64,000 nucleotides of DNA, taken from contig NZ_CP047166.1 in assembly GCF_016806125.1 (NCBI RefSeq), positions 62,001 through 126,000 on the forward strand, given 5' to 3'. This DNA is from Ponticoccus alexandrii (GTDB lineage Bacteria > Pseudomonadota > Alphaproteobacteria > Rhodobacterales > Rhodobacteraceae). Made by a program: the position numbers and the translations under genes. This document shows positions 36,136 to 46,314 of the stretch, in pieces (positions within the stretch are counted from its first letter, which is position 1; the number at the start of each line of letters is the position of its first letter). The notes under the pieces were generated by a model. It was not told the origin of the DNA. It did no database searches and saw nothing but the letters and a program-made list of their open reading frames with translations.

Positions 36136-37863
36136 TTATTCAGACCCTTGTTCGTTATCCAAATCCTTGCCGAGCGCCGAAGCGGCATCCAGCGCGTCGC
36201 GGCGCAGGGCGGCCTGTTCGGTCCAGCTGGCAAGCTCGGCCTGCGCCTCGGGCGGCAGGGCCTCCAGTTCGGTCAGGGCCGTGGCGATGTCGCCCGCCTT
36301 GACCGCCGCCTCTGCCCGGCTCAGCACGGCGTCGGGGTCGTCTCCCTCGCGCGGGGTGACAGAGCGGGCGCCAAGCTGGCTTTGCAGGAAGCCGCCGAGG
36401 CCGCCGCCTGCCTGCGTGTCGGCGGCCCGGGCCGCGCGCAGCGCCGCGCGGGCCGGTTCGGGGAAGCTTTCGGCCAGCGCGGTCACGGTGGGCACGCCGG
36501 TTTCGGCACTGGCGACCAGCGCATCAGGCACCGCGACGGCGTTTTCCTGCAGCACTGCCAGCGGTTCGGTGAAGGGCCTGCCGTCCTGCGCCCGCGCGGT
36601 CAGTTCGGCCAGCGCGGCGCGGCTTTCGGCCAGCACCGCCTTGGCGTCGGCCTGCGCCTCGGCCTCCATCGCCTCGCGGGCCAGCGCCTCGATCTCTTCG
36701 CGTTCGGCGGCGATGGCGGCGCTTTGCTGGGCTATCTCGCTGCGCAGGTTTTCAAGCTCTCGTTCGTAGGCGGCAATCGCCTCGGGCGAAACTGTGTCCG
36801 CCACCGGCGCCTTTTCCAGCGCGGTCAGGCGTTCGTCCAGCGCGGTCAGCGCGGTGCCAAGGTCGGTCAGGCCGGTTTCGCCGCTGGCGACACTGTCCTG
36901 AAGGCCGCTGATCGCGGTCGACAGCGGGGCGGTGTCGAGATCGCCCACGGCACTCTCGGCCGCGCTCACGCGGCTGTCGAGATCGGACAGGCTGGCGTCC
37001 AGCGTCGCGATCCGGTCACCCTGCGCCTGAAGCGCGGACTGCGTCTCGGCTACGAAGGGGTCTTCTTCCTCGTCCGCACCGAAGCCCACGAAGCTGCCTG
37101 CGGCAAAGCCGATCCCGGCGGCGATCACGCCACCCAGCAGCATCGGAACGAAGCCGCCCCTGCGTTCCACCACCGTCTTCTCGACGATCCGGGGCTCCGG
37201 CGCCGCGGCGGCCGGGGTGTCGTCCCCGGACAGGACGGTGACGGCGGGGTCAGCCTCTGGCCCGGTCGTGCTGCGGGACGGGTCGAGCGTATCGTCCCCG
37301 GCGGCGCTGACGGGTTCCTCGGGGACAGTGTCGGCATCGCTGAGGCTGTCAGAGCCCGCGACGGTGTCGCGTCCGATGCCATAGGTGTCCTCGACCGTGG
37401 TGGTGCCTTCTGCGGCCAGCGCGTCGGCGCCCGTCACGGGATCGTCCGCCTCTGCTGCGGGGCTGTCGGCCTCTGCGGCACCGACCCCGGCGTGGAGCGT
37501 ATCGCCCCCCGAAACGCTGTCCGACACTTCGGCGCCGAAGGTGTCTTCGCTCGTGTCTGCAGAGGCATCGGCGCCGACAGGGGTATCGGCCGCGTCGGCA
37601 CTGGCTGCGACGGTATCCGTCCCGTCAGAGCCCTCGGCGGTGTCGGTGGCCTTGATCGTATCCGGTGCCTCGGCGCCATAGGTGTCCTCGACCGTGGTCA
37701 GGGTCTCTGCGGCGGGCGTGTCGGCGCCTTTCACGGTGTCCTGAACAGAGGCCAGGGTGTCGTCGCTTGCCGCCGCGTTGCTTTTCTTCGGCGTCGTGCG
37801 CCGTGTTGAAGCCGTGCTCCGGCGGGTGCCGCTGCCGCTCTTGCCCCGTGTCGTTCGTGCCAC
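36136..37863 (-). CDS. Alphaproteobacterial Mic60/mitofilin-like membrane protein
   Basis: 575 residues: a basic N-terminus, a ~190-residue disordered acidic region rich in D/T/A with repeated units (TVEDTYGAEAPDT, SEDTFGAEVSDS, TVEDTYGIGRDT), one transmembrane helix near 238-260 (MLLGGVIAAGIGFAAGSFVG in part), a long coiled coil (~275-430), and a C-terminal helical mitofilin-like end (RAEAAVKAGDIATALTELEAL in part). Alphaproteobacterial Mic60 genes lie between hemD and hemY, exactly as here. Role: shaping or contact sites of the cell envelope. Confidence 0.85.
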   Translation of the reverse strand: MARTTRGKSGSGTRRSTASTRRTTPKKSNAAASDDTLASVQDTVKGADTPAAETLTTVEDTYGAEAPDTIKATDTAEGSDGTDTVAASADAADTPVGADASADTSEDTFGAEVSDSVSGGDTLHAGVGAAEADSPAAEADDPVTGADALAAEGTTTVEDTYGIGRDTVAGSDSLSDADTVPEEPVSAAGDDTLDPSRSTTGPEADPAVTVLSGDDTPAAAAPEPRIVEKTVVERRGGFVPMLLGGVIAAGIGFAAGSFVGFGADEEEDPFVAETQSALQAQGDRIATLDASLSDLDSRVSAAESAVGDLDTAPLSTAISGLQDSVASGETGLTDLGTALTALDERLTALEKAPVADTVSPEAIAAYERELENLRSEIAQQSAAIAAEREEIEALAREAMEAEAQADAKAVLAESRAALAELTARAQDGRPFTEPLAVLQENAVAVPDALVASAETGVPTVTALAESFPEPARAALRAARAADTQAGGGLGGFLQSQLGARSVTPREGDDPDAVLSRAEAAVKAGDIATALTELEALPPEAQAELASWTEQAALRRDALDAASALGKDLDNEQGSE

Positions 37864-37903
37864 GTTCGTCTATCCTTTCCATGTCCGGCCCCGAAGTGCC
37901 GGA

Positions 37904-38611
37904 TCAATGCTCCCCCGCGCGTGCCCGGCGAAGCAGGTCCGCGACCAGTTCCCGCATGCTGGCCGAGTCGGGCCGCGATGCGATCTTCAGGTCCTGTTTA
38001 TGCAGTGGCGCAAGCGCCTTGGCCACCGCTTCGCTCATGGCCGCGACAAGAAGCGGCGCCTGAGCCTCTAGTTGGGACAATAATGCGCCCGTGCGCGGAG
38101 AAAAGACCGGAGCGACGATGGTCTCGGGTCCGGACAGCGCGGCGCGCGCCTCTGGCGTCGGTGGCAGGGCAGGCTGCTCGTAGAGAATGGCCGTTGCCAC
38201 GGGCAGCCCGGCGGCGGTCAGGCGCGCCGCCACGTCGCCGCGCGCGTGCTGGCCCCGGATATGCAGAAGCGGGCCGGGCGGGCGGCGGTCCTTCAGGATG
38301 GCGATCAGCGTTTCTGCAAAGCCGTCGGCGGCAAGGGCCGTCATCCCGGCGGCACGGGCGGCCTCTGCCGTGGCCTCGCCCACGGTGTAGGCGGGCAGGG
38401 GCGGCCCGCCGAGGGCACGGTAGGCGGCGACCCCGTTGACGGAAGTGAAGATCAGCCCCCTGAAGCCGTCCATATCGGGCAGGGCGCCGGTGGGCGCGAT
38501 GCCGATCAGCGGCGAGATCACAAGGCGGAAGGGGCCGGCATCCGCCAGCGTGGCGGCAAAGGCGCGGGATTGCGCCTCGGGGCGGGTCAGCAGGAGGACT
38601 GGCAGGGTCAA
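37904..38611 (-). CDS. hemD: Uroporphyrinogen-III synthase
   Basis: 235 residues, normal length for the family. [18 protein letters not shown] at the N-terminus, [29 protein letters not shown] and the C-terminal [10 protein letters not shown] region are typical. It closes hydroxymethylbilane to uroporphyrinogen III. No ATG is available; TTG at 38611 with GGGAG upstream fits the family N-terminus. hemC is not next to it. It begins the hemD - Mic60-like - hemY unit. Confidence 0.87.
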   Translation of the reverse strand: MTLPVLLLTRPEAQSRAFAATLADAGPFRLVISPLIGIAPTGALPDMDGFRGLIFTSVNGVAAYRALGGPPLPAYTVGEATAEAARAAGMTALAADGFAETLIAILKDRRPPGPLLHIRGQHARGDVAARLTAAGLPVATAILYEQPALPPTPEARAALSGPETIVAPVFSPRTGALLSQLEAQAPLLVAAMSEAVAKALAPLHKQDLKIASRPDSASMRELVADLLRRARAGEH

Positions 38612-38686
38612 GCGGGAGCTCCCGGGATTGTGGGGCAGCACCGGCGGTGGTACTCGCTGACGGCAGGCAAGGCAATGGAAGGCCGC

Positions 38687-39766
38687 ATGACCGATCCCCT
38701 CATCCTCGGGCTGGAAAGCAGCTGTGACGACAGCGCCGCCGCGCTCTTGCGCGGGCGCGACGTGCTGGCCTCGGTCGTGAAGGGGCAGGGCGCCCTGCAC
38801 GCGGCCTATGGCGGCGTCGTCCCCGAGATCGCCGCCCGCGCTCATGCCGAGCGGCTGGACCTCTGCGTCGAAGAAGCGCTGGCCGAGGCGGGCGTGGCGC
38901 TGCAGGATGTCGATGCCATCGCGGTGACGGCGGGGCCGGGGCTGATCGGCGGCGTGCTGTCGGGCGTGATGCTGGCCAAGGGGCTGGCGGCGGGGCTGGG
39001 CAAGCCGCTGGTGGGGGTGAACCACCTCGCGGGGCACGCGCTGACGCCGCGCCTGACCGACGGGCTGGCCTTTCCCTACCTGATGTTGCTGGTCTCTGGC
39101 GGGCATTGCCAGTTCCTGACCGTGCGCGGCCCGCAGGACTTCAGCCGCCTCGGCGGCACCATCGACGACGCGCCGGGCGAGGCCTTCGACAAGACCGCCC
39201 GCCTTCTGGGCCTGCCGCAGCCGGGCGGCCCCTCGGTCGAGGCCGAGGCGCTGAAGGGCGACGAGACGCGCTTTCGCTTTCCGCGTCCTCTGCTGGACCG
39301 GCCCGGCTGCGACCTGTCCTTTTCCGGGCTGAAGACCGCTCTTCTCCGGCAGCGTGACCAGATCGTGGCGCCGCAGGGCGGGCTGACGCGACAGGACCGC
39401 GCCGACCTTTGCGCCGGATTTCAGGCGGCGGTGCGTGATGTGCTGGCCGAAAAGGCGCGGCGCGCCATCTCTCTCTACATGGACGAGCAACCCGCATCCC
39501 CCGCCCTTGCCGTCGCCGGAGGTGTCGCGGCCAACCGCGCCCTGCGAGGCGCCCTTGAAACCCTCTGCGCCGAGACCGGTCTGCGCTTTACCGCGCCGCC
39601 GCTGGCGCTGTGCACCGACAACGCGGCGATGATCGCCTACGCGGGCGGTGAACTGTTCGCCGCAGGCGTGACCCACGGCGAGCCCATCGTGGCGCGGCCC
39701 CGCTGGCCGCTGGACAGGCAGGCCGCGCCGATGATCGGCTCCGGCAAGAAAGGCGCCAAGGCATGA
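38687..39766 (+). CDS. tsaD: tRNA N6-adenosine threonylcarbamoyltransferase
   Basis: 359 residues. [17 protein letters not shown] start, iron-site [32 protein letters not shown], and the final [13 protein letters not shown]. It makes t6A37 in ANN-decoding tRNAs with TsaB/TsaE. ATG at 38687 has GGAAGG upstream; ATG 38675 would add four residues. Divergent from hemD; overlaps gpsA by four bases. Confidence 0.96.
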   Translation: MTDPLILGLESSCDDSAAALLRGRDVLASVVKGQGALHAAYGGVVPEIAARAHAERLDLCVEEALAEAGVALQDVDAIAVTAGPGLIGGVLSGVMLAKGLAAGLGKPLVGVNHLAGHALTPRLTDGLAFPYLMLLVSGGHCQFLTVRGPQDFSRLGGTIDDAPGEAFDKTARLLGLPQPGGPSVEAEALKGDETRFRFPRPLLDRPGCDLSFSGLKTALLRQRDQIVAPQGGLTRQDRADLCAGFQAAVRDVLAEKARRAISLYMDEQPASPALAVAGGVAANRALRGALETLCAETGLRFTAPPLALCTDNAAMIAYAGGELFAAGVTHGEPIVARPRWPLDRQAAPMIGSGKKGAKA

Positions 39767-40710
39767 AGGTCGCGGTTCTGGGCGGCGGCGCCTTCGGCAC
39801 GGCGCTTGCGGTTTCCCTCGCGGCGAACGGGCCGGTGACGCTCTGGGCGCGCAACGCCGGGGCGTGGAGGGACCGCACCTGTCCCAAGCTGGAGGGCGTG
39901 ACCCTGCCGGGGCGGGTGACGCTGACCGGCGATGTGGCCGAGGCGCTGACGGCGGACACCCTGCTTTTCGCGCTGCCGATGCAAAGCCTCGCCGGGCTGC
40001 TGGACGGGCTGCCCGAGGGGCTGGAGGGCAAGGCGCTGGTGGCCTGCTGCAAGGGCATCGACCTGACGCGGCTGACCGGCCCCGCTGCGATCCTTGCAGA
40101 GCGCGCGCCCGCCGCGATGCCCGCCATCCTGACCGGCCCCAGCTTTGCCGCCGACATCGCGCGCGGCCTGCCCACGGCGCTGACGCTCGCCTGCGCGGAC
40201 GAGGCCATGGGAAAGGCGCTGCAACAGGCGCTGTCCACTCCGGCGCTGCGGCTCTACCGCTCGCGCGACGTGATCGGGGCGGAACTGGGCGGCGCGCTGA
40301 AGAATGTGGTCGCCATCGCCTGCGGCGCCTGCATCGGCGCCGGTCTTGGTGACAGCGCCCGCGCCGCGCTGATGACCCGGGGCTTTGCCGAGATGACGCG
40401 CCTTGCGGTCCACCTTGGCGCCGAGCCCGAGACGCTGGCCGGGCTGTCCGGTCTTGGCGATTTGACGCTGACCTGCACCTCTGATCTGTCGCGGAACTAC
40501 CGCTTCGGCCTTGCGCTGGGGCGGGGCGAGGCCTTCGATGCGGGCACCACCGTCGAGGGCGCCGCCACCGCGCAGGCCGCAGAGGCGCTTGGCCGCCGCG
40601 ACGGCATCCCGCTGCCGATCTGCGGCACCGTTTCCCGCCTGACCGAAGGCACGCTGACCGTGCCCGAGGCCATGGACCAATTGCTCGCAAGACCCCTCAA
40701 GGAGGAATGA
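39763..40710 (+). CDS. gpsA: Glycerol-3-phosphate dehydrogenase [NAD(P)+]
   Basis: 315 residues. [18 protein letters not shown] dinucleotide fold, [27 protein letters not shown], the catalytic lysine in [13 protein letters not shown], and [14 protein letters not shown]. Makes sn-glycerol 3-phosphate for phospholipids. The ATG overlaps the tsaD stop (ATGA). Confidence 0.95.
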   Translation: MKVAVLGGGAFGTALAVSLAANGPVTLWARNAGAWRDRTCPKLEGVTLPGRVTLTGDVAEALTADTLLFALPMQSLAGLLDGLPEGLEGKALVACCKGIDLTRLTGPAAILAERAPAAMPAILTGPSFAADIARGLPTALTLACADEAMGKALQQALSTPALRLYRSRDVIGAELGGALKNVVAIACGACIGAGLGDSARAALMTRGFAEMTRLAVHLGAEPETLAGLSGLGDLTLTCTSDLSRNYRFGLALGRGEAFDAGTTVEGAATAQAAEALGRRDGIPLPICGTVSRLTEGTLTVPEAMDQLLARPLKEE

Positions 40711-40713
40711 CAC

Positions 40714-40982
40714 ATGCTCGTCGCCCTGTTCGCCCGTGACAAGGACGGTGCCCTGCAGACCCGCAAGGACAACCGGCAGGCCCATCTGGACTACATCGAG
40801 GCCACCGGCGTCGTGGCGCAGGCCGGACCGCTGCTGGACGAGGCCGGAGAAATGTGCGGCAGCCTCGTGATCCTCGACGTGGCCGACATGAGCGCCGCCA
40901 GGGCATGGGCCGAAAGCGACCCCTATGCGCAGGCGGGGCTTTTCGAGTCCGTCACCCTGACAGCATGGAAGAAGGTGATCGG

Positions 40983-40986
<4 letters not shown>
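40714..40986 (+). CDS. YciI-like protein
   Basis: 90 residues, the standard size. The core has RKDNRQAHLDYIEA, GSLVILDVADMSAARAWAES and DPYAQAGLFESVTL; conserved His and Asp of the family (HLDY, ESDPY) are present. Dimeric ferredoxin-like fold of unclear enzymatic role. AAGGAGGAA precedes the ATG; overlaps the EVE gene by four bases. Confidence 0.9.
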
Positions 40987-41402
<416 letters not shown>

Positions 41403-41647
41403 ATAGGCGGCTGGCGGGGCCTTTGGCCGCCAGCCCGCCGTCGCAGACCCATGACAGGGCCGCTGCGCTGGCGGCTGTCCGGGTGTTGCGCGGCCTCACG
41501 CGAAGCAGCCTGACCATGCCATGCACGGCAGAGCCCTGCATTTGGTCGCGGCGGCTTGTGCCGTGGCATCCGCCGAGGGGCTTCCCTGCGGACTATTCCT
41601 GTCAGGCCTTGTCCGAACGCCCGGGTCGGCGTCTACTGTGCGAGGTG

Positions 41648-42064
41648 ATGAGAGGGAGAGGGACGATTCTGGATATTCTGAACGTCATACTCGCGACGGT
41701 GGTGGCCTTCGGGGCCGGCGCCGTCTGGTACATGAAGCTGGCCGAGCCATGGATGGCGGCGGCGGGCATCCGCAGGGGCGCCGAGGGCAAGCCACAAGGC
41801 GGCATGGACCCAAAGGTGATGGTCCTGACCTTCGTCATGCAGTTGGTGGTGGCCGGAATGATGCGCCACGTCTTCACGCTGGGCGGGATTGACACGGTCG
41901 GAAAGGGGCTGGTGGCCGGGCTGGGGATCGGCCTGTTCTTCATCGCGCCTTGGATCGCGCTGAACTACGCCAATGCGATGCGGCCCTTCCGCCTGACGCT
42001 GATCGACGGAGGCTACGCGACGCTGGCCTGCACGCTGATGGGCATCGTGCTGACCCTGTTTTAG
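41648..42064 (+). CDS. DUF1761-like membrane protein
   Basis: 138 residues with four hydrophobic segments: ILNVILATVVAFGAGAVWYM (one), VLTFVMQLVVAGMMRHV, LGIGLFFIAPWIALNYAN and LACTLMGIVLTLF. Gly-rich ILATVVAFGAGAVWYM followed by W and MxxxG fits the DUF1761 family. ATG 41648 lacks a strong ribosome site, and an uncommon start slightly inside (near ILDILNV) cannot be excluded. Function unknown. Confidence 0.75.
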   Translation: MRGRGTILDILNVILATVVAFGAGAVWYMKLAEPWMAAAGIRRGAEGKPQGGMDPKVMVLTFVMQLVVAGMMRHVFTLGGIDTVGKGLVAGLGIGLFFIAPWIALNYANAMRPFRLTLIDGGYATLACTLMGIVLTLF

Positions 42065-42369
42065 CGCGCCGCATAAAAACAGGGGATCCCGGCCGCACCC
42101 GGAACCCCCTGTCCACCCACGTGCTCCCTAAACACCACACGTGAAACGGAAAATCGGTTCGGGCCTTCTGGCCGATGGGACTGTTGTAGCGCGGGCATGT
42201 TCCGGCTGGCAAACGCCAAGCGCGCGCAATTTTGTTAAAACCGACCTTCAGGCTGGTCATCGTACCCGCAAATTCAGGTCAAAAACCAAACACAAAATCC
42301 TGACAACAAGGCGCTGCCGCAGTGCATGCGATCCTGTCTGCATGCGGAGTCGAGAGGTGGAAGAAAGAG
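42065..42369. promoter_or_regulatory. Intergenic region with a hairpin and paired CACGTG boxes
   Basis: 305 bp without a credible gene. A stem ACAGGGG/CCCCTGT lies at 42079-42112 (likely 3' end of the DUF1761 gene; on the minus strand it is followed by a T-run). Two copies of the palindrome CACGTG at 42118 and 42138 are exactly 20 bp apart. The sequence then becomes AT-richer toward the gene at 42370. Confidence 0.4.
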
Positions 42370-43038
42370 ATGAAGACCGGAGGCTCCTCCCTTTTTACGG
42401 TTTGGGTATATCTCGAAGAGATCGGCCTTTCGGGGCCCGTGGGCGACGTGCTTCTGTTCATGTGCTTCGCAGGCGGCTTTATCCTGCTGTCCCTGTGGCT
42501 GTTCAGCCGGTCCGGAAACTCGCGCAGCCCCATTGGCGAAACTTGCATTCGACCGGGTGTAACGACAGCCGCTGTGCGCGAGGAAGTGCGGGACGAGTTC
42601 ACCTTTGCCGATGCGCTCGAACTTACCCAAACCGGAACCATCCGCCAGAAATCGCTGGAGGAAAGGATCGTGAACTCTCTGATCCCGATCGAGATCCTTT
42701 TCAGCTCCGAGGACCATCATCCGATCTACCAGCTCGAGCTGAACTATAAAAGTGAAGGCGAAGTGACCACCTGGGTCGAGGTCGCGCAGGTGCTTGGCCT
42801 CCCCGATATCGAAAGGGTCCTGCAAGAGATTGTCCTGATGCGAAGTGTGCTTTGCCACCCGGATTTTGACCCCGAGTACATGTCAGGGGACGAAACGATC
42901 TATGACAGGCTGTGCAGGCGAGCGATGGAATTGCAGAGAGAGTTTGCAGGGATCGAGGGCGTCGCCCGGCTGAGGGCAGCGAGCGAGGAACACCTGCGAA
43001 GGAACGCGCCAGACCTGTTGCCGCTGCCCGTCTGGTGA
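42370..43038 (+). CDS. Single-pass membrane protein, orphan
   Basis: 222 residues with one transmembrane helix near 24-46 (GDVLLFMCFAGGFILLSLWL in part). The rest is cytoplasmic and acidic, with segments EEVRDEFTFADALELTQTG and LEERIVNSLIPIEILFSSED. I recognise no family. GGAAGAAAGAG precedes ATG 42370; an ATG at 42322 is less likely. Composition is less GC-rich than the flanking genes, so it could be an acquired gene. Confidence 0.7.
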   Translation: MKTGGSSLFTVWVYLEEIGLSGPVGDVLLFMCFAGGFILLSLWLFSRSGNSRSPIGETCIRPGVTTAAVREEVRDEFTFADALELTQTGTIRQKSLEERIVNSLIPIEILFSSEDHHPIYQLELNYKSEGEVTTWVEVAQVLGLPDIERVLQEIVLMRSVLCHPDFDPEYMSGDETIYDRLCRRAMELQREFAGIEGVARLRAASEEHLRRNAPDLLPLPVW

Positions 43039-43093
43039 TATCGCGCGGGGGCCGTGCCACCGCGACGCGCCAAGGCCCGTCCGTCCGATATGC

Positions 43094-43118
43094 AAAAGGC
43101 CCCGCGTGGGGGCCTTTT
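43094..43118. terminator. Bidirectional rho-independent terminator
   Basis: AAAAGGCCCC-GCGT-GGGGGCCTTTT forms a strong stem with A-run and T-run on both sides. It lies between the convergent genes ending at 43038 and 43138 and can end transcription from both. Confidence 0.85.
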
Positions 43119-43137
43119 CCGTCCGCTGCAAAGGCGG

Positions 43138-43479
43138 TCAGCCGTAGACGGCTTCCTTTTTGAAGTGCTTCGTTAGCATGTAGTAGACGACCGCGCGGTA
43201 CTTGTTGCGCTCGGACTGGCCGTAGGTCTCGATCACCGTGTTGATCGCCTCCATCAGCTCGGGACCGTCGGACAGGCCCAGCTTCTTGACGAGAAAATTG
43301 TCCTTCACGGTCTCGATTTCGCCGGGTTGGCTGGCGGCGACGGTCGAGGAATCCGCGTTGTAGATCGCCGGGCCGCAGCCGATCGTGACCTTCGTCAGCA
43401 GATCCATGTCCGGCTCCATCCCGCACTTGTCGCGCAGATCCTCGGCGTATTTCTGGATCAACTCGTCCCGTTTTCCCAT
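43138..43479 (-). CDS. DUF2853 family protein
   Basis: 113 residues, a small soluble helical protein: KRDELIQKYAEDLRDKCG, LTKVTIGCGPAIYNADSST, NFLVKKLGLSDGPELMEAI and NKYRAVVYYMLTKHF. This matches DUF2853 in length and motifs. Function unknown. A GGGGC-TTC-GCCCC stem with four Ts sits at 43504-43520, just upstream, reading on the plus strand. Confidence 0.85.
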   Translation of the reverse strand: MGKRDELIQKYAEDLRDKCGMEPDMDLLTKVTIGCGPAIYNADSSTVAASQPGEIETVKDNFLVKKLGLSDGPELMEAINTVIETYGQSERNKYRAVVYYMLTKHFKKEAVYG

Positions 43480-43503
43480 TGTCCGACTCCCTCGGTCCGT
43501 GAC

Positions 43504-43520
43504 GGGGCTTCGCCCCTTTT
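43504..43520 (+). terminator. Short hairpin with T-run
   Basis: Stem GGGGC/GCCCC with loop TTC followed by TTTT on the plus strand, in the gap between panE (ends 43610) and the DUF2853 gene. No plus-strand gene ends here, so its meaning is unclear. Confidence 0.35.
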
Positions 43521-43609
43521 CATATGTGTGGCTGCCAGCGCGGCAGATGCGGGCAGCCTAGCGGTTCCGACCCTCGTGGCAAGGGAAATGCTGGCGCCGT
43601 TTCCCGCTG

Positions 43610-44575
43610 TCAGTCTATCAGGGCCAGCAGGTCGGGGGCGGTCAGGTCGCCGGGCTTCAGGCTCTCGCGCAGCATGCGGGCGGCCAGATGCAGCATAGCC
43701 GCGTTGGCGGGCGTGGGGATGCCGTGCAGCCGCCCAAGCAGGACGATCTCGCCGTTCAGAAAGTCCGTCTCCACCGACCCGGTGCCGCGCTGCAGGCTTT
43801 GCGCGGTGGAGCCGCCCAGCGGCGGTTCCCCGGGAACATCGGTGACTTCGAGATGCTCGGCGCGGCGGGGATCGTCGCGCCCTACGTCATCGACGCCAAT
43901 CCCGGCGGCAGAGAGTACGGCCTGCGCCTCGGCCTTCAACCTGTCGCGCAACCCGTCGTCCTCTACCCCGGGGCCAAGGCTGGCAATCACGATATTGCCG
44001 AGGTTCATCAGAAGCTTGCCGTACTTGGACCGCATGACTTCGGGCTGCGGATAGGCGGCGAAGTTGGCACGGGTCATTGCGGCGCAAAAGGCTTCGTCCG
44101 CCGCATCGGTGCCGCCGGGATAGCGCCCGACATCGAAGATGCCAAAGCGGGGCCGTGCATGGCAGACCACCTTGCCCGGCTCGAGAAAGGTGGCGGGCAG
44201 CAGGACGGTGACGCCGTGGACATTGGCGAACCGGCGCAGGGCGCGGCGTTCGTTCTCGACGCCGTTTTGCAGGCAGAAGATTGGCTGGTCCCGGACGCCC
44301 GCCGCCACCAGCGCATCCAGCGCCGCCTCGGCATGCTGGGTCTTCATGCACATCAGGATGGCGTCTTCGGGGCCAAAGGCGATTTCGGCGGGTGAGCCGA
44401 CGCAGTCGAGGCTGTGGGTCTCGTCGATCTCGGGCGTCTTCAGGCGCAGGCCGTTGGCGCGGATCGCTTCCAGCTGCGCGCCGCGGGCGATGCCCAGCAC
44501 CTCTTGCCCCGACCGTGCCAGCGCCGTCGCGACGACGCCCCCGACGGCGCCCACGCCGTAGACGATGAACCGCAT
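43610..44575 (-). CDS. panE: Ketopantoate reductase family protein
   Basis: 321 residues. N-terminal dinucleotide fold FIVYGVGAVGGVVATALA, then CMKTQHAEAAL, FCLQNGVENERRALRRF and the C-terminal substrate domain KLLMNLGNIVIAS. Catalytic lysine lies in RSKYGKLLMN. It reduces 2-dehydropantoate to pantoate for coenzyme A, or a related 2-oxo acid since several paralogues exist in Rhodobacterales. AGGAGA precedes ATG 44575. Confidence 0.85.
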   Translation of the reverse strand: MRFIVYGVGAVGGVVATALARSGQEVLGIARGAQLEAIRANGLRLKTPEIDETHSLDCVGSPAEIAFGPEDAILMCMKTQHAEAALDALVAAGVRDQPIFCLQNGVENERRALRRFANVHGVTVLLPATFLEPGKVVCHARPRFGIFDVGRYPGGTDAADEAFCAAMTRANFAAYPQPEVMRSKYGKLLMNLGNIVIASLGPGVEDDGLRDRLKAEAQAVLSAAGIGVDDVGRDDPRRAEHLEVTDVPGEPPLGGSTAQSLQRGTGSVETDFLNGEIVLLGRLHGIPTPANAAMLHLAARMLRESLKPGDLTAPDLLALID

Positions 44576-44651
44576 CTCTGTCTCCTGTCCTGTCGGTAGG
44601 AGACTACGGCCTGACGCCGCGAGGGCAAGGCGCCCCCGGGGCGTGGAATGC

Positions 44652-44679
44652 AAAAAGGCCGGGCGCATCGGCCCGGCCT
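44652..44679 (-). terminator. Rho-independent terminator of ahcY
   Basis: On the minus strand GGCCGGGC-CGATGC-GCCCGGCC is followed directly by five Ts. It lies 43 bp past the ahcY stop and separates it from panE. Confidence 0.85.
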
Positions 44680-44721
44680 GTCCGTTCAGCGTCCGGCGGG
44701 TCCGCGACCCGCCTTCGCCGG

Positions 44722-46107
44722 TCAGTAGCGGTAGTGTTCCGGCTTGAACGGGCCCTCGGGCGAGACGCCGATATAGGAGGCCTGCTCTGCCGAGAGGGTC
44801 GTCAGCTTCACGCCGATCCGGCCGAGGTGCAGGCGCGCGACCTTCTCGTCCAGATGCTTGGGCAGGATGTAGACGCCCGGCTTGTAGTCGTCGCCGTTCT
44901 TCCACAGTTCGATCTGCGCCAGCACCTGGTTGGTGAAGGAGGCGGACATCACGAAGGAGGGGTGGCCGGTGGCGTTGCCGAGGTTCAGCAGACGGCCCTC
45001 GGACAGCAGGATGATGCGCGAGCCCGAAGGCATCTCGATCATGTCCACCTGATCCTTGATGTTGGTCCACTTGTGGTTCTTCAGCGCGGCGACCTGAATT
45101 TCGTTGTCGAAGTGGCCGATGTTGCCGACGATGGCCATGTCCTTCATCTCGCGCATGTGCTCGATGCGGATCACGTCCTTGTTGCCGGTGGTGGTGATGA
45201 AGATGTCGGCGTCGAGGTTTTCCTCAAGCAGCACGACCTCGAAGCCGTCCATCGCCGCCTGCAGCGCACAGATCGGGTCGGCCTCGGTGACCTTCACGCG
45301 GGCACCGGCGCCGCGCAGCGAGGCGGCAGAGCCCTTGCCCACGTCGCCATAGCCGCAGACCACGGCGACCTTGCCGGCCATCATGGTGTCGGTGGCGCGG
45401 CGGATGCCGTCGACCAGCGATTCCTTGCAGCCGTACTTGTTGTCGAACTTCGACTTGGTGACGGAGTCGTTCACGTTGATCGCCGGGAAGGGCAGCTGAC
45501 CCTGCTTTTGCAGCTCGTACAGGCGGTGCACGCCGGTCGTGGTTTCCTCGGACACGCCCTGAATCGCGTCGCGGGTCTTGGTGAACCAGCCCGGGCTTTC
45601 CTTCATGCGCTTGGCGATCTGCTTCTTGATCACCTCTTCCTCTTCGGACTGCGGCACGGGGATGATGTCCTCACCGGCCTCGGCGCGGGCGCCCAGCAGC
45701 ACGTAAAGCGTGGCGTCGCCGCCGTCGTCGAGGATCATGTTGGCGCCCTCGGCGAACATGAACGACTTGTCGAGGTAGTCCCAGTGCTCTTCCAGCGTCT
45801 GGCCCTTGACCGCGAAGACCGGGATGCCGGCCTCGGCGATGGCCGCCGCCGCGTGGTCCTGCGTCGAGAAGATGTTGCACGACGCCCAGCGGACGTCCGC
45901 ACCCAGCGCCACCAGCGTTTCGATCAGCACGGCGGTCTGGATGGTCATGTGCAGCGAGCCGACGATGCGGGCACCCGCCAGCGGCTTGCTTTCACCGAAT
46001 TCGGCGCGGCAGGCCATCAGGCCCGGCATCTCGGTTTCGGCGATGTCCAGTTCCTTGCGGCCGAAACCGGCGAGCGCGATGTCCTTGACGACGTAATCCT
46101 GCGACAT
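44722..46107 (-). CDS. ahcY: Adenosylhomocysteinase
   Basis: 461 residues, the full bacterial length with the ~40-residue insert ([19 protein letters not shown]). NAD site [17 protein letters not shown], active segments [14 protein letters not shown] and [15 protein letters not shown], and the C-terminal FKPEHYRY that completes the partner subunit. Splits S-adenosylhomocysteine to adenosine and homocysteine. Forms a single-gene unit with its own terminator. I looked for a SAH or SAM/SAH riboswitch in the 5' leader and saw no clear match. Confidence 0.97.
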   Translation of the reverse strand: MSQDYVVKDIALAGFGRKELDIAETEMPGLMACRAEFGESKPLAGARIVGSLHMTIQTAVLIETLVALGADVRWASCNIFSTQDHAAAAIAEAGIPVFAVKGQTLEEHWDYLDKSFMFAEGANMILDDGGDATLYVLLGARAEAGEDIIPVPQSEEEEVIKKQIAKRMKESPGWFTKTRDAIQGVSEETTTGVHRLYELQKQGQLPFPAINVNDSVTKSKFDNKYGCKESLVDGIRRATDTMMAGKVAVVCGYGDVGKGSAASLRGAGARVKVTEADPICALQAAMDGFEVVLLEENLDADIFITTTGNKDVIRIEHMREMKDMAIVGNIGHFDNEIQVAALKNHKWTNIKDQVDMIEMPSGSRIILLSEGRLLNLGNATGHPSFVMSASFTNQVLAQIELWKNGDDYKPGVYILPKHLDEKVARLHLGRIGVKLTTLSAEQASYIGVSPEGPFKPEHYRY

Positions 46108-46314
46108 GGGTCTTTCCTCGAATGGCGTCCCGACCGGGCGGGCCCTCCCGCCGGTCTCATGCCGGGGCGCTTAGCACCCGGGCGGGTTCGGCACAACGTG
46201 CGGCTTTGGCGCAACGGCGGATATTCTCCCGACAAGTCTTGGCGTTTCCGCCGGACAATTGACACCGCAGGGCGATGGCCTATCCAGAGGGGGCAACAGG
46301 GCGGACGGACACCG

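Noticed and set aside
46108-46314. Possible SAH or SAM/SAH riboswitch before ahcY
   Set aside because: The leader is GC-rich, but the conserved core bases of these riboswitches could not be found by eye.
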